Positions 24,861-32,759 are shown, numbered from the stretch's first letter. The stretch: 64,000 nucleotides of DNA from Aequoribacter fuscus (GCF_009910365.1 NZ_CP036423.1:930001-994000), one strand, 5' to 3'. Notes: generated by a model from the letters alone, not told the origin. Translations and numbers: made by a program.

Positions 24861-27014
24861 ATGGATACGGCCACCCCCCACGAACATGCATATGACCTCT
24901 TATCTGAGGGTAAGTATGACGAGCTAATTACCTTCATCACTCCACATGTCAAAGCAAACGACTCGTGGGCCGAAGCTATGCTGGGACAGTGCTACCGCAT
25001 GGGTGCGGGCGTTGAGCAAGATCTCGCGGTTGCGAGGCACTACTATGAACTTTCAGCGAACCAAAAAAATCCACAGGGGCAACTACTCTTTGGACACCAC
25101 TTACTCTTCGAAGGTGATGTTGAGGAAGGCAGGAAACAACTTGAATTAGCATTTGAAGGCGGTATTACCTCGGCAGCAGATTATCTAGCCCAAAGTTTCT
25201 TTAATGAGTCGAACGAGCCAGGCACAACCGAGTTTGCTATTGGTCTGATGTGGCTTAGGACATCTGCTGACTCGGGAAACCCGGAGGCCATGCACCAGCT
25301 TGGATGGATCATTGGCGAGCGAGGCGATGATGCCAGTCTTGCGGAAGCGCTCGAGTGGGGCGAACGAGCTGCTGAGCAGGGTTATCCAAACAGCGCGCAG
25401 AATGCGGCACTCGCCTACGAGAATGGTCGCGGCACAGAAATCAACTATGCAAAAGCTCGGCATTTCTACTCGATTGCCGCCGATGCTGGCTTGACGAACG
25501 CACTCCACAACTTGGGTGTTCTGTACTGTGATGGTAAAGGCGGTGATGTAGATAAAGAGGCTGCGTTTAATTGTTTCAATGCAGCGGCCGGACAAGGGAG
25601 CTTTTTGTCATCCCAAAGCCTAGCAACGATGTTTGCTGCAGGCGAAATCAGAAACATGCCACCCAACCGACCGATGCAGCTTGCCTGGTTAATGATCGCT
25701 GAAGAGCAAGCCAAAGAGCTAGGGCATGTCGAATCGTCAATCATCGACGGCAAGAAACGTCTACTCCTCGAATTATCAGAGGATGACAAGCTCAGCACGA
25801 TATCGATCCTCGGCGTGATCGGTGAAACCCAACCTAAGTGGGTTGCTTCTATTTTGGCCCAGCAGTACGAGTCAGGTGAAATTATTGATACTGATGCCGA
25901 GAAGGCGGCGTTTTGGCGTGAACAAATTGACGACACGTCAGCGGTACCAGAAGGGCACGAAATAGGCTTAACGACTGATGCAGACTTAGCGTCTCTATCG
26001 AAAAACACAAAGACGTTCGTTGAGTGGCTCCCGCATCTTGGCCTGAGCGATCAGCAAATCCATGGTTTGTTTGTTTTAGTAGGTCTCTATGATGGTACTC
26101 CTCGAGCTCAGCAAGAACTCGAAGCGGTTATAACCCCACTCCAACAAGTACTCCCTTATAATCGCGGCAATATAATTAATCACTTAGTAGACGAATTTTT
26201 CGAGGAGTATCAACTCCCGCTCGAAGAGTTCTGTTTGAGAAGTGGGTATGAATTTGAATTCAGACCCATCAAAATCAGAGAGGATATGGAGCCTTTCCAT
26301 CTTCTCAATCTGCGAGACCACAAGCTCCTTGCTCCTGAGGTCAATGGAGTCAGTAAACTGGCAGATGCCTCCCGGCTATTCCAATCGTTTTTGACAGCGC
26401 TGGGCGAATCCACCTTCCGCCAAAACCGCAGTATGAAAGAGGCCTTTTTGGCCGGCGTCTACCAGATGCAGCACATGGGCCAGATTGATCTGTATGTGGT
26501 ACAGCAATTGAGTCAATTGATCTCAACATCAGTCCCATTGGTTATTGGACACGCGTTCCGAGCAATAACCCATAATACCCTGGAATATTCACTCAGCGGC
26601 GAGATTGAACAAGCGCCCCTCCATACATTGATGTCCGGTATGGAGCGAGACTACGCACAGCAATTGTGGGCATTCCAATCTGCTTTGTTCTTCCATGACC
26701 AACAGCGAATCAGTGGCGTCGCTGAGTTGGAACCCAAAGACTGGCATCGCTGGGTGACTGATCGGGCGCGGGCGTTTAGTGATGCCTACCCGACACAACT
26801 GGTTGGCTTCAGTCAATCCGGTGCGACCCTGGTGGGTGTGCCAGCTTGGGCTGCTGAGGTAAACGACTTCAAGGCCTGCGACGATTTCATCAACGTCGTA
26901 TGGGGATTTTCAGCGGACACTCTTAAAAATGAGATGGAACTTTTAGAGTACAAAGCACTAATGATCCACACGGTTTACGCATCGCTAGCCATATCCCGCG
27001 ATACTCTTCAGTAG
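24861..27014 (+). CDS. Sel1-repeat protein at the end of the BREX operon
   Basis: A 717-residue cytoplasmic protein. The N-terminal half contains tandem Sel1-like repeats of about 36 residues (for example AMLGQCYRMGAGVEQD, AMHQLGWIIGERGDD, NAALAYENGRGTEIN, NLGVLYCDGKGGDVD, between residues ~35 and 270), forming an alpha-solenoid for protein binding. The C-terminal half (about 350-717) is helical and unrecognised. It follows the GIY-YIG gene by 42 bases with AAGGA upstream of ATG, so likely the last gene of the BREX transcript. Might be an accessory sensor or scaffold; function inferred only from position. Confidence 0.78.
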   Translation: MDTATPHEHAYDLLSEGKYDELITFITPHVKANDSWAEAMLGQCYRMGAGVEQDLAVARHYYELSANQKNPQGQLLFGHHLLFEGDVEEGRKQLELAFEGGITSAADYLAQSFFNESNEPGTTEFAIGLMWLRTSADSGNPEAMHQLGWIIGERGDDASLAEALEWGERAAEQGYPNSAQNAALAYENGRGTEINYAKARHFYSIAADAGLTNALHNLGVLYCDGKGGDVDKEAAFNCFNAAAGQGSFLSSQSLATMFAAGEIRNMPPNRPMQLAWLMIAEEQAKELGHVESSIIDGKKRLLLELSEDDKLSTISILGVIGETQPKWVASILAQQYESGEIIDTDAEKAAFWREQIDDTSAVPEGHEIGLTTDADLASLSKNTKTFVEWLPHLGLSDQQIHGLFVLVGLYDGTPRAQQELEAVITPLQQVLPYNRGNIINHLVDEFFEEYQLPLEEFCLRSGYEFEFRPIKIREDMEPFHLLNLRDHKLLAPEVNGVSKLADASRLFQSFLTALGESTFRQNRSMKEAFLAGVYQMQHMGQIDLYVVQQLSQLISTSVPLVIGHAFRAITHNTLEYSLSGEIEQAPLHTLMSGMERDYAQQLWAFQSALFFHDQQRISGVAELEPKDWHRWVTDRARAFSDAYPTQLVGFSQSGATLVGVPAWAAEVNDFKACDDFINVVWGFSADTLKNEMELLEYKALMIHTVYASLAISRDTLQ

Positions 27015-27015
27015 G

Positions 27016-27029
27016 ACATTCTAGAATGT
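27016..27029. repeat. 14-bp perfect palindrome after the Sel1 gene
   Basis: ACATTCTAGAATGT directly follows the stop of the Sel1-repeat gene. Too short and lacking a T run for a clear terminator; a regulator site is possible. Confidence 0.4.
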
Positions 27030-27104
27030 ATACACCCCAGAACCATTGAAATGTAACTACGCCCTAAAATAAAACAGCTCACCGACGCTGGCGTAGCGCC
27101 TCAG

Positions 27105-27398
27105 GTGGCGGAGATACACGCAATCACTGTGGGGCGCGCCATGGGCATGTACGTCGACAATCTCGTAACGCAAGAATATTTGGATGCAACACTAGATGCG
27201 CGGTTTGCGCAGCAAGACGCTAAATTCGAGCAACGGTTTAAAGCGCTTGAACGCCGAGTCGATGATCGTGTTGCACCTCTTGAACTAGCGATTCAATCTA
27301 TTCAGGTCACACAGCGGTTTCAGAGCGGCTTGTTGTTGATTTTAGTGGCGGGTTTGCTGGTGCCGCCCGTGCTTAGTCTTGTATCGAGCCTGAACTAA
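27105..27398 (+). CDS. DUF1640-like coiled-coil protein with C-terminal membrane helix, N-terminus probably damaged
   Basis: About 97 residues with a coiled coil (LDARFAQQDAKFEQRFKALERRVDD) and a C-terminal membrane helix (GLLLILVAGLLVPPVLSLV), as in small DUF1640/CCDC90-type bacterial proteins. The typical N-terminal signature continues upstream of GTG 27105 in frame (KIKQLTDAGVAPQVAE from about 27,066), but the only ATG there (27,051) is followed at once by TAA. So translation must begin at GTG 27105 or ATG 27141/27147, losing a conserved part, or the gene is decaying. Function of the family is unknown. Confidence 0.6.
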   Translation: MAEIHAITVGRAMGMYVDNLVTQEYLDATLDARFAQQDAKFEQRFKALERRVDDRVAPLELAIQSIQVTQRFQSGLLLILVAGLLVPPVLSLVSSLN

Positions 27399-27427
27399 CC
27401 CGTCGACTCACGGGCGGTAAGGCAGAA

Positions 27428-27447
27428 GGGCGGCACGCCAGCCGCCC
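27428..27447. terminator. GC-rich hairpin between convergent genes
   Basis: GGGCGGC (27428-27434), loop ACGCCA, GCCGCCC (27441-27447): a perfect 7-bp stem between the stops of the plus-strand DUF1640-like gene and the minus-strand five-gene operon. No T run, so termination would be weak or Rho-aided. Confidence 0.45.
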
Positions 27448-27455
27448 CCGGTTCG

Positions 27456-27788
27456 CTACTGAACCATAACGCTAAAACTCAATGCGGCAACACAGTAGGC
27501 TGCCAGCCCTCGCAGTATCATCGATACAAAAATCCCCGCGTAGTCTCTGGGTTCTAGGTCAAGTAAATGAGATTCGACTTTACTCATCCAGCCCACATAC
27601 ATACGTTGGCACATAAGCGCATAATACAGCGCAATACCTGCCATATAAGCCAGTTCCGGGTGGTAGTAAATCGCCGCCATTTCCAAAGCGATAAACGCAA
27701 ATGCGCCAATTAAACACTGTCTTAAATAGCCAGCGGCTTTGCGCGCAATGTGATTATCTATGTTAATTCCTAATAGTTTTTCGATCAT
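27456..27788 (-). CDS. small membrane protein, last gene of the DUF763/radical SAM operon
   Basis: A 110-residue protein with about three hydrophobic segments (LIGAFAFIALEMAAIYY, ELAYMAGIALYYALM, IFVSMILRGLAAYCVAAL). The start is placed at ATG 27788 (MIEKLLGIN) because AGGAG lies 6 bases upstream and the longer frame upstream only shadows the neighbouring gene. It follows the 122-residue membrane gene by 8 bases. No family recognised. Confidence 0.75.
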   Translation of the reverse strand: MIEKLLGINIDNHIARKAAGYLRQCLIGAFAFIALEMAAIYYHPELAYMAGIALYYALMCQRMYVGWMSKVESHLLDLEPRDYAGIFVSMILRGLAAYCVAALSFSVMVQ

Positions 27789-27796
27789 GCTGACTC

Positions 27797-28165
27797 CTAG
27801 GCGAGCAGTGCGCCAATAAACCAGATAAGAGCGATAGCCCCGAAAAACACCACGGCAATGGCGATACCGATCATGTCGGTGGGTTCTGGGTAGGGGTAAC
27901 CGCTTTGTGCTTTGTTTAAAATGAAGCCACGGCCTATTTCGCACATGGCGATCATGAAAGCTAGCCAAGGCAGAACCCACCAGATCTGACTCAGCAGGCA
28001 GGCTATCATTAGCAGTGCGCAGTAAACTTCAAGGCGTACGCTAAAACGCATGACGCTCATAAGTTCTTGCCCTTGTTTAGAGTACTCATCAAACAGTCCC
28101 GCACCGTCGTGCAGGCGTTTATCCGATATAAAAACGCGATATAGCCAATCCCATAGTTTGCTCAT
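27797..28165 (-). CDS. small membrane protein of the DUF763/radical SAM operon
   Basis: A 122-residue protein with a cytoplasmic-looking N-terminus (MSKLWDWLYRVFISDKRLHDG) and about three membrane helices (VYCALLMIACLLS, WWVLPWLAFMIAMC, MIGIAIAVVFFGAIALIWFIG). It overlaps the radical SAM gene by ATGA at 28162-28165, so expression is coupled. Not recognised; could form a membrane complex with the next small protein. Confidence 0.77.
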   Translation of the reverse strand: MSKLWDWLYRVFISDKRLHDGAGLFDEYSKQGQELMSVMRFSVRLEVYCALLMIACLLSQIWWVLPWLAFMIAMCEIGRGFILNKAQSGYPYPEPTDMIGIAIAVVFFGAIALIWFIGALLA

Positions 28166-28926
28166 GCTACTCTCCGTGCGGGTTTGTTGGGGTGCAGGCC
28201 GTAGCGTGCTAGACGCTTGCGTACCTTTGGGAAGAGCTTGATTCGCTCTAGCTCTAACGATTTGAGTATGCCTGGATGCACAGTAAGCAGGCGCTGTTTT
28301 ACTCGGTGAATGGCGCTCTCGTCCGAAAACGATACCGACACACAGGCGTTGCAGCTGACTTGTGCGCGTATCAGGTTGTCTAAGGCCTGAAATGGCAGGG
28401 CGTAAGCCGCGCGCTGTGCGCCTGTAAGTCTATGAAACTCGTCTTCGTCGCAGCCCTTAATCGATACTCGAACGTGCAGCTGCCGATACTTTGCCAGTTG
28501 CAGGGCGAAATCCGGGTCGGCACCCAGTGTCATGCCGTTCGTTTCCAATATGTAAACGAACTCAGACTGCTCCACCAAATCGAGCAGTTCGAGCAGGTGT
28601 TGCCTGCCCAGAGTGCCCTCTGACGCCGAGGCCGATATTGTGCTGTGGCCATATTTGCGAGCGTTAGAGGCCAAGCCATCAAACACTTGCTGGGGTGTGT
28701 AAAATTGACCGGTTGTGGCCGGTTTCCATACGGGTTTGTCGCTAAAGCAAAATTTGCAGCGTAGGTTGCAGCCGACCTCAGTAGCACTAGTGGTGCCCCC
28801 GTAAAAACGAAGGGTTCTGCCCAACTGCACGTATTTGCGCTGGTTGCCCCTAACCACAATGCCCTCCATAGCATGGGTGAGGGCGAGCGGGTCGTAACCC
28901 GCATCGCTCGTAATGATATCGCTCAT
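28162..28926 (-). CDS. radical SAM enzyme
   Basis: A 254-residue radical SAM protein. The iron-sulfur cluster motif is VGCNLRCKFCFS with Cys53, Cys57 and Cys60 (CxxxCxxC). Further barrel features: RFYGGTTSATE before it, SASEGTLGRQHLLELL and VYILETNGMTLG after it, VRVSIKGCDEDEF near residue 175. It lacks the extra cysteine-rich SPASM domain, so it is a small single-barrel enzyme, perhaps an activase or a modifier of a small target. Overlaps DUF763 by ATGA on one side and a membrane gene on the other. Substrate unknown; it is not viperin-like in its neighbours. Confidence 0.88.
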   Translation of the reverse strand: MSDIITSDAGYDPLALTHAMEGIVVRGNQRKYVQLGRTLRFYGGTTSATEVGCNLRCKFCFSDKPVWKPATTGQFYTPQQVFDGLASNARKYGHSTISASASEGTLGRQHLLELLDLVEQSEFVYILETNGMTLGADPDFALQLAKYRQLHVRVSIKGCDEDEFHRLTGAQRAAYALPFQALDNLIRAQVSCNACVSVSFSDESAIHRVKQRLLTVHPGILKSLELERIKLFPKVRKRLARYGLHPNKPARRVA

Positions 28927-30158
28927 GAGTCCTTTTTCCCGTATAGCAGTGGGTTTTGCGTGTCCATGAGTTTACGGGTCAGACCTTTAACTACGCTGCC
29001 CATGAAAGTTTTGCCGCCGTTCGTCTCAGCGTGTTCCCATTCGTGCTCAATCAGTTCGTTGATAAAATCCAAGGGAATGCCTTTGGTTTCGCCAGCCACG
29101 GCTGCCTGGTGCAGGCGCTTGATCGCTTTGTTTTTGTCTTTTTCGCCCAGCTTCGAGCGCGCAACACTGTCTTTGAGCATGCTTACCGTTTCGTCCATGG
29201 CATCGGTATCGATGGGATGGGGGCGTCCGTCTTTACCGCCCACGGCGAACGCGAAGCGGGCAGGGTCTTCAAAGCGGGTTGCATCGCCGTGCACCAACTC
29301 ACTGGCCATTGCTAGGGCCTTGAGAGTTCGGGGGCCCACGCCGTGCAGATCTACCAGTTCTTCGAAGGTCTCGATATCACGGTTGTAGGCCAAATCAAGA
29401 ACCGAGGCGAGGCGTGCGGGATTGATATCCTCTTTGCGGACGTCGTGGCGATTGGGTAGTTCCGAGGCATGTATGGCCTCTACTAAATCTTTCGGGCGTT
29501 CTCTCGTGAGCTCAACTATGTGTTGACGCAGCGGTTCTGCACTGGCGTCCACTAGGTTCAGTACCTGCTGCTTTTCCAGACCTGCAATGCCTGTGTGCGG
29601 CGCATCGCCGAAGGAACGCACGCTCGGCGAATGCCAGTGATACCGACGGGCACGGCGCGTATCTCTATTCATTCCCTGTGATATGGCGGTCCACTCACCC
29701 TGATTCGACAATAAAAAGTACTGTTGATACAGGCCGTAACCATCCTGTATGGCGTTGTTATCGATCCTACTGGTCAGGCGCTGTGACTTAATCAGAGCAT
29801 TGCCATCAAGGCCGTGTTTGTCTGACACCCGCTCGATTTGCTTGGGGCTATACCAAGCCGCTTTGCCTTTGCCGCCCAGAATGTAGAGACCTAAATCGTG
29901 CGCGCGTGGGTTAAGTTTGCGTTTTAGGGAGCCTAAAACCACAGCGGTAACGCCACTCGAGTTCCAGTGCATACCCATTATCGCACCTAGTGCCTGAAAC
30001 CAGTTAGGGTCAGACATACGGGTCAATACCTCTGAGGGGCCGTAGTTTTCGATAAGGGCTTCAATGATCGCCTCGCCCATGTTGCCCATGCGCTCGGTTA
30101 AAAAGCCTGGCACTTTGCCAAAATGTAGGGGCATGCCTACGCTACCTGCTGAAATCAT
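28923..30158 (-). CDS. DUF763 family protein with helix-hairpin-helix segment
   Basis: A 411-residue DUF763 protein. Family features: GSVGMPLHFGKVPGFLTERM at the start and, near residues 270-330, ELVDLHGVGPRTLKALAMAS (a helix-hairpin-helix of the DNA-binding kind) followed by FAFAVGGKDGRPHPID. DUF763 occurs in archaea and scattered bacteria and has no assigned function that I know. AGGAGA lies 6 bases before ATG 30158; the start overlaps the upstream stop (ATGA) and its own stop overlaps the radical SAM start. The HhH suggests DNA contact; any enzymatic role is guesswork. Confidence 0.87.
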   Translation of the reverse strand: MISAGSVGMPLHFGKVPGFLTERMGNMGEAIIEALIENYGPSEVLTRMSDPNWFQALGAIMGMHWNSSGVTAVVLGSLKRKLNPRAHDLGLYILGGKGKAAWYSPKQIERVSDKHGLDGNALIKSQRLTSRIDNNAIQDGYGLYQQYFLLSNQGEWTAISQGMNRDTRRARRYHWHSPSVRSFGDAPHTGIAGLEKQQVLNLVDASAEPLRQHIVELTRERPKDLVEAIHASELPNRHDVRKEDINPARLASVLDLAYNRDIETFEELVDLHGVGPRTLKALAMASELVHGDATRFEDPARFAFAVGGKDGRPHPIDTDAMDETVSMLKDSVARSKLGEKDKNKAIKRLHQAAVAGETKGIPLDFINELIEHEWEHAETNGGKTFMGSVVKGLTRKLMDTQNPLLYGKKDS

Positions 30159-31225
30159 AATGATTCTCCTGTGTGTTTAAGGTGGAGTGCATCGGCACTC
30201 AGTTTGATTGATGTGGCCAGTAAGTCGGTTCCTAGGCGTGCTAGGCGGTTAAGAAAGGGTATGCACTGCAGTGCACGTAGTAGTTTGATAATTGCCGTCG
30301 CTGGGCGATTGATGCGTTCGAAGGTATCGTGATCTCGCATCGCTGCTGCGGTTTTAAGCGCGAGGCCCGTTGCCGCGACGCCAGTTCCCATGACTATCGG
30401 CCCGGAATCAGGAGTCCATTTGCCGTTATACCCGCGGAGGTATTCTCGGAAACCCCATATTCCCAACCTGCGTTGAAACATGTGCTCTTTAAAACACTCC
30501 CACTGCGCTTCTGCCTCGCGTGGCGCGAAATGACTCATGTAGTAAATTAGGTAGGCGAGCGAGCACCCTCGCGGCTGGTCTGAATAAGCTTTTACACCCA
30601 ATGCTTCTGTTTGGAATAGACCTGTTTTAGGCTCGGTTCGATATGTGCGCATATAGCTCAGCCAGGGCTCTATTAGTTTGGTGGCCAAGCTTGTCTTGTT
30701 GTTTTGATCAAACAGCCATACTGAGTAGATAATTGCTGCTTGATCGGCTGACCAGCGCATACGTACGTGGGGTAGTAGAGGCGCGTGCAGATTCGACTCG
30801 GCGAGCGTGAGTGCGACTAAATGCTCAGTGATGCGTTTGTTCAGTTTGTAAAAGCGGTTGTCTGATAGGGCTTGGTAGCATCCTAAAATAATGTTCAAGT
30901 GCTCGAGATAGTATCCATAGCGACCTAAATCCTGTTGTTGGTCTAGCGGTTTGCTGAAAGGTCGAACACGGCTGTGCATGGCACAATCGGCGACGCGTGT
31001 GATGTAAATCGCTGCGTCTGTTTGTTCAAGGCAGCCGCATTTACACAGGGTTAGTAGTGCTTCTGCCATATTAGATAGCGCTGCGATATCCTGGCCCCAG
31101 GCCTTTGGTACGAACTGCATGATGAATAGATCGTCCTTTGTGAAGCCGTGGAAATCGCGCGTTAGAAAATCTGAGATCAAGCTTAATTCTGTTGGTGTGT
31201 TGTTTGATCTTTTTATGGGGTACAT
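30155..31225 (-). CDS. large alpha-helical protein, first gene of the DUF763/radical SAM operon
   Basis: A 356-residue protein that I cannot assign with confidence. It is rich in paired helices, and the segment WTPDSGPIVMGTGVAATGLALKT near residue 290 recalls alpha/alpha-barrel enzymes with a DSGP motif (glycosidase- or linalool-dehydratase-like). A hydrophobic stretch sits near the C-terminus. The start is set at ATG 31225 (MYPIKRSNN), 5 bases after AGGAGG, not at the upstream in-frame ATG which would lie inside the operator. It is coupled to DUF763 by ATGA overlap. Confidence 0.78.
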   Translation of the reverse strand: MYPIKRSNNTPTELSLISDFLTRDFHGFTKDDLFIMQFVPKAWGQDIAALSNMAEALLTLCKCGCLEQTDAAIYITRVADCAMHSRVRPFSKPLDQQQDLGRYGYYLEHLNIILGCYQALSDNRFYKLNKRITEHLVALTLAESNLHAPLLPHVRMRWSADQAAIIYSVWLFDQNNKTSLATKLIEPWLSYMRTYRTEPKTGLFQTEALGVKAYSDQPRGCSLAYLIYYMSHFAPREAEAQWECFKEHMFQRRLGIWGFREYLRGYNGKWTPDSGPIVMGTGVAATGLALKTAAAMRDHDTFERINRPATAIIKLLRALQCIPFLNRLARLGTDLLATSIKLSADALHLKHTGESL

Positions 31226-31234
31226 AACGCCTCC

Positions 31235-31295
31235 TGTAAACAAGCTGTTTACGACTGTAAATTAATTGTTGACAAATGTAAACAGTAAATTTACA
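31235..31295. promoter_or_regulatory. three phased TGTAAA-N7-TTTACA operators in a divergent promoter
   Basis: Three 19-bp palindrome-like sites start at 31235, 31256 and 31277, each exactly 21 bp apart: TGTAAACAAGCTGTTTACG, TGTAAATTAATTGTTGACA and TGTAAACAGTAAATTTACA. The outer two are good dyads; the middle one is degenerate in its right half. They cover the space between the minus-strand operon (ATG 31225) and the small plus-strand gene (ATG 31332). A 21-bp step is two helical turns, so bound dimers would stack on one face. The spacer is 7, not the 6 of a TyrR box. Regulator unknown. Confidence 0.85.
31254..31282 (-). promoter_or_regulatory. probable promoter of the DUF763/radical SAM operon
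   Basis: Read on the minus strand, TTTACA (31282-31277), a 17-base spacer and TACAGT (31259-31254) form a moderate sigma-70 promoter, placing the start about 20 bases before the AGGAGG of the first gene. It lies wholly inside the triple operator, implying repression. Confidence 0.5.
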
Positions 31296-31297
31296 TT
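31269..31297 (+). promoter_or_regulatory. probable promoter of the small divergent membrane gene
   Basis: TTGACA at 31269-31274, exactly 17 bases, then TACATT at 31292-31297: a good sigma-70 promoter. The third operator (31277-31295) fills the spacer and touches the -10 box. Confidence 0.65.
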
Positions 31298-31331
31298 ATG
31301 CGTGCTGGTTCGAAAAACGAAGGAGAACGAA

Positions 31332-31484
31332 ATGGGTGCTTTAGCTTTAGTTATGGGTGTAGTGGCGATGTTTTTAGTAGGATTTTCATTGTATGTAGCA
31401 GGCCGCGTATATAGAGAAGCTGGGAGAGCTGCGGTCAGGCCCTTATTCTTGGTGCGACGGCAGCTGATGTGGCGCTTGGCATAA
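31332..31484 (+). CDS. 50-residue membrane peptide, divergent from the DUF763 operon
   Basis: ATG 31332 is preceded by AGGAG (31321-31325) and a clear promoter. The peptide begins MGALALVMGVVAMFLVGFSL, one strong membrane helix, and ends in a basic amphipathic tail (REAGRAAVRPLFLVRRQLMWR). Shape resembles small toxins, pore peptides or complex subunits. It shares the triple-operator region with the DUF763/radical SAM operon, so it is likely part of the same regulon. Confidence 0.72.
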   Translation: MGALALVMGVVAMFLVGFSLYVAGRVYREAGRAAVRPLFLVRRQLMWRLA

Positions 31485-31575
31485 GACACTGCGAGATTGT
31501 CTTACAAAAGTAGAGTGGCTGTGTTGAGCATCAGGCCACACGCTAATCAATTGATAGTGGGGGTTTGGGGTAGCC

Positions 31576-32361
31576 ATGGACGAAATTTTTGAAGAGATCG
31601 CAAAACTGATACGCCGCGAAGATGAGGGATACCCAGAGTCTCTCGCCGATAATTCAGACCTCGACATCAAAATAACCGTGAAGTCCGGTCAAGTGATTAT
31701 CCGGCGCGCGGGTCGTGTGAAGATTTTCAAATCAAGCAACAACAAATTCCTTGATGTCCTCCTTTCGTTTTGGCCGCTTTGGACTCCTGCTGATCTATGC
31801 TGGCTACTCGAGTTTAAAAAGCTCGATTTAGAAATTGGCTACTCTGATCAATTGAAGGCTCTTCTTGATTCCAATTCGACTGACCTAGACGATCTTGCAC
31901 TCGCGAGCGAGAGTGAACTCGAATACGGATCTTTTCAAAATATAATCGAAGACTTTTGTCTCAATTCAAGTCAGGTTTATGATCCAAGTGATCCCGCGAG
32001 TTATTTCGATGGGCGTGACTGCTGTGATGATGAGGCGGACGATGAATCGAATGAGGAGCTATTTGCCCGACTGGTAGCCGAGTACCCTCCAGAGATTGTA
32101 GTTAAGCACTGTTATTACGAGTCTGCCTCAGATGAACATATCGAGCCTCAACGAGTTTTTGACTTTCAACCCCGCGGCTCACTCTCGTACAGGAATGTGT
32201 TCTATTCGTCACCCCTCGTGGTTTCAAACTGCGGGCATGAGCCCAATGTTATGGTGACTGTTTCCAAAGCGGATGAGATCCTCTTCTCTATACCTCATGA
32301 AGAGTTTAAGTTGAAGTTGGCAGCTGCAGTCAGAAGCTTGCCCGAGGAGTACGACCTATGA
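31576..32361 (+). CDS. hypothetical acidic protein
   Basis: A 261-residue, strongly acidic soluble protein (clusters such as DCCDDEADDESNEE near residue 150) without a recognised domain. Its stop overlaps the start of the following exported protein (ATGA at 32358). The acidity and coupling to small exported proteins would allow an immunity- or chaperone-like role, but nothing proves it. Confidence 0.7.
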   Translation: MDEIFEEIAKLIRREDEGYPESLADNSDLDIKITVKSGQVIIRRAGRVKIFKSSNNKFLDVLLSFWPLWTPADLCWLLEFKKLDLEIGYSDQLKALLDSNSTDLDDLALASESELEYGSFQNIIEDFCLNSSQVYDPSDPASYFDGRDCCDDEADDESNEELFARLVAEYPPEIVVKHCYYESASDEHIEPQRVFDFQPRGSLSYRNVFYSSPLVVSNCGHEPNVMVTVSKADEILFSIPHEEFKLKLAAAVRSLPEEYDL

Positions 32362-32759
32362 GCCTAATACGAGCAATAGTATTGGTATCCCTTCTAAGCG
32401 CTAGTGGTAATGCATTAAGTAAATGTTTGATGGTAGGTCAACTCAAGGGCTGGACAGCGAAAGAGAGAGATAGCCATATGTTCGAGGAGGATGGATTTTC
32501 CTCAAGCATTTTTTATTTGAACTTTGCTGAGGAAGGCAAAGATAGTTGGATGTCTGATTCCCCCTCAGTGATAAAAATACCATGCGCCAATCTGGGGGTG
32601 CTTACCTGCGTTGATCAAAGATATGGAGACACGATTTTGAATTGGGCTATCGACTCTCACGGATCAAAGGTCACGCATACTCGCATCTACGACGGAACGG
32701 GGGTCTTTGACGGCGTCTCAGCTATGGTCGGTGAAGTGCTAGGAGAATGTAATTTGTGA
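32358..32759 (+). CDS. exported hypothetical protein
   Basis: A 133-residue protein with a Sec signal peptide (MSLIRAIVLVSLLSASGNALS, cleavage likely before or after LSK at about residue 21). The mature part has several cysteines (KCLMVGQLKGW, IPCANLG, LTCVDQRYG, GECNL) that could form two disulfides in the periplasm. Not recognised. Overlaps both neighbours (ATGA upstream, GTGA downstream). Confidence 0.72.
   Translation: MSLIRAIVLVSLLSASGNALSKCLMVGQLKGWTAKERDSHMFEEDGFSSSIFYLNFAEEGKDSWMSDSPSVIKIPCANLGVLTCVDQRYGDTILNWAIDSHGSKVTHTRIYDGTGVFDGVSAMVGEVLGECNL

Noticed and set aside
27797-27980. Upstream extension of the 110-residue membrane gene
   Set aside because: It only reads through the neighbouring membrane gene in another frame; ATG 27788 has a clear AGGAG.
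28162-28926. Prokaryotic viperin
   Set aside because: The sequence beyond the CxxxCxxC motif and the neighbours (DUF763, membrane proteins; no nucleotide kinase) do not fit viperin loci.
31235-31295. TyrR boxes
   Set aside because: TyrR sites have a 6-base spacer; all three sites here have 7, and the context is not aromatic amino acid metabolism.
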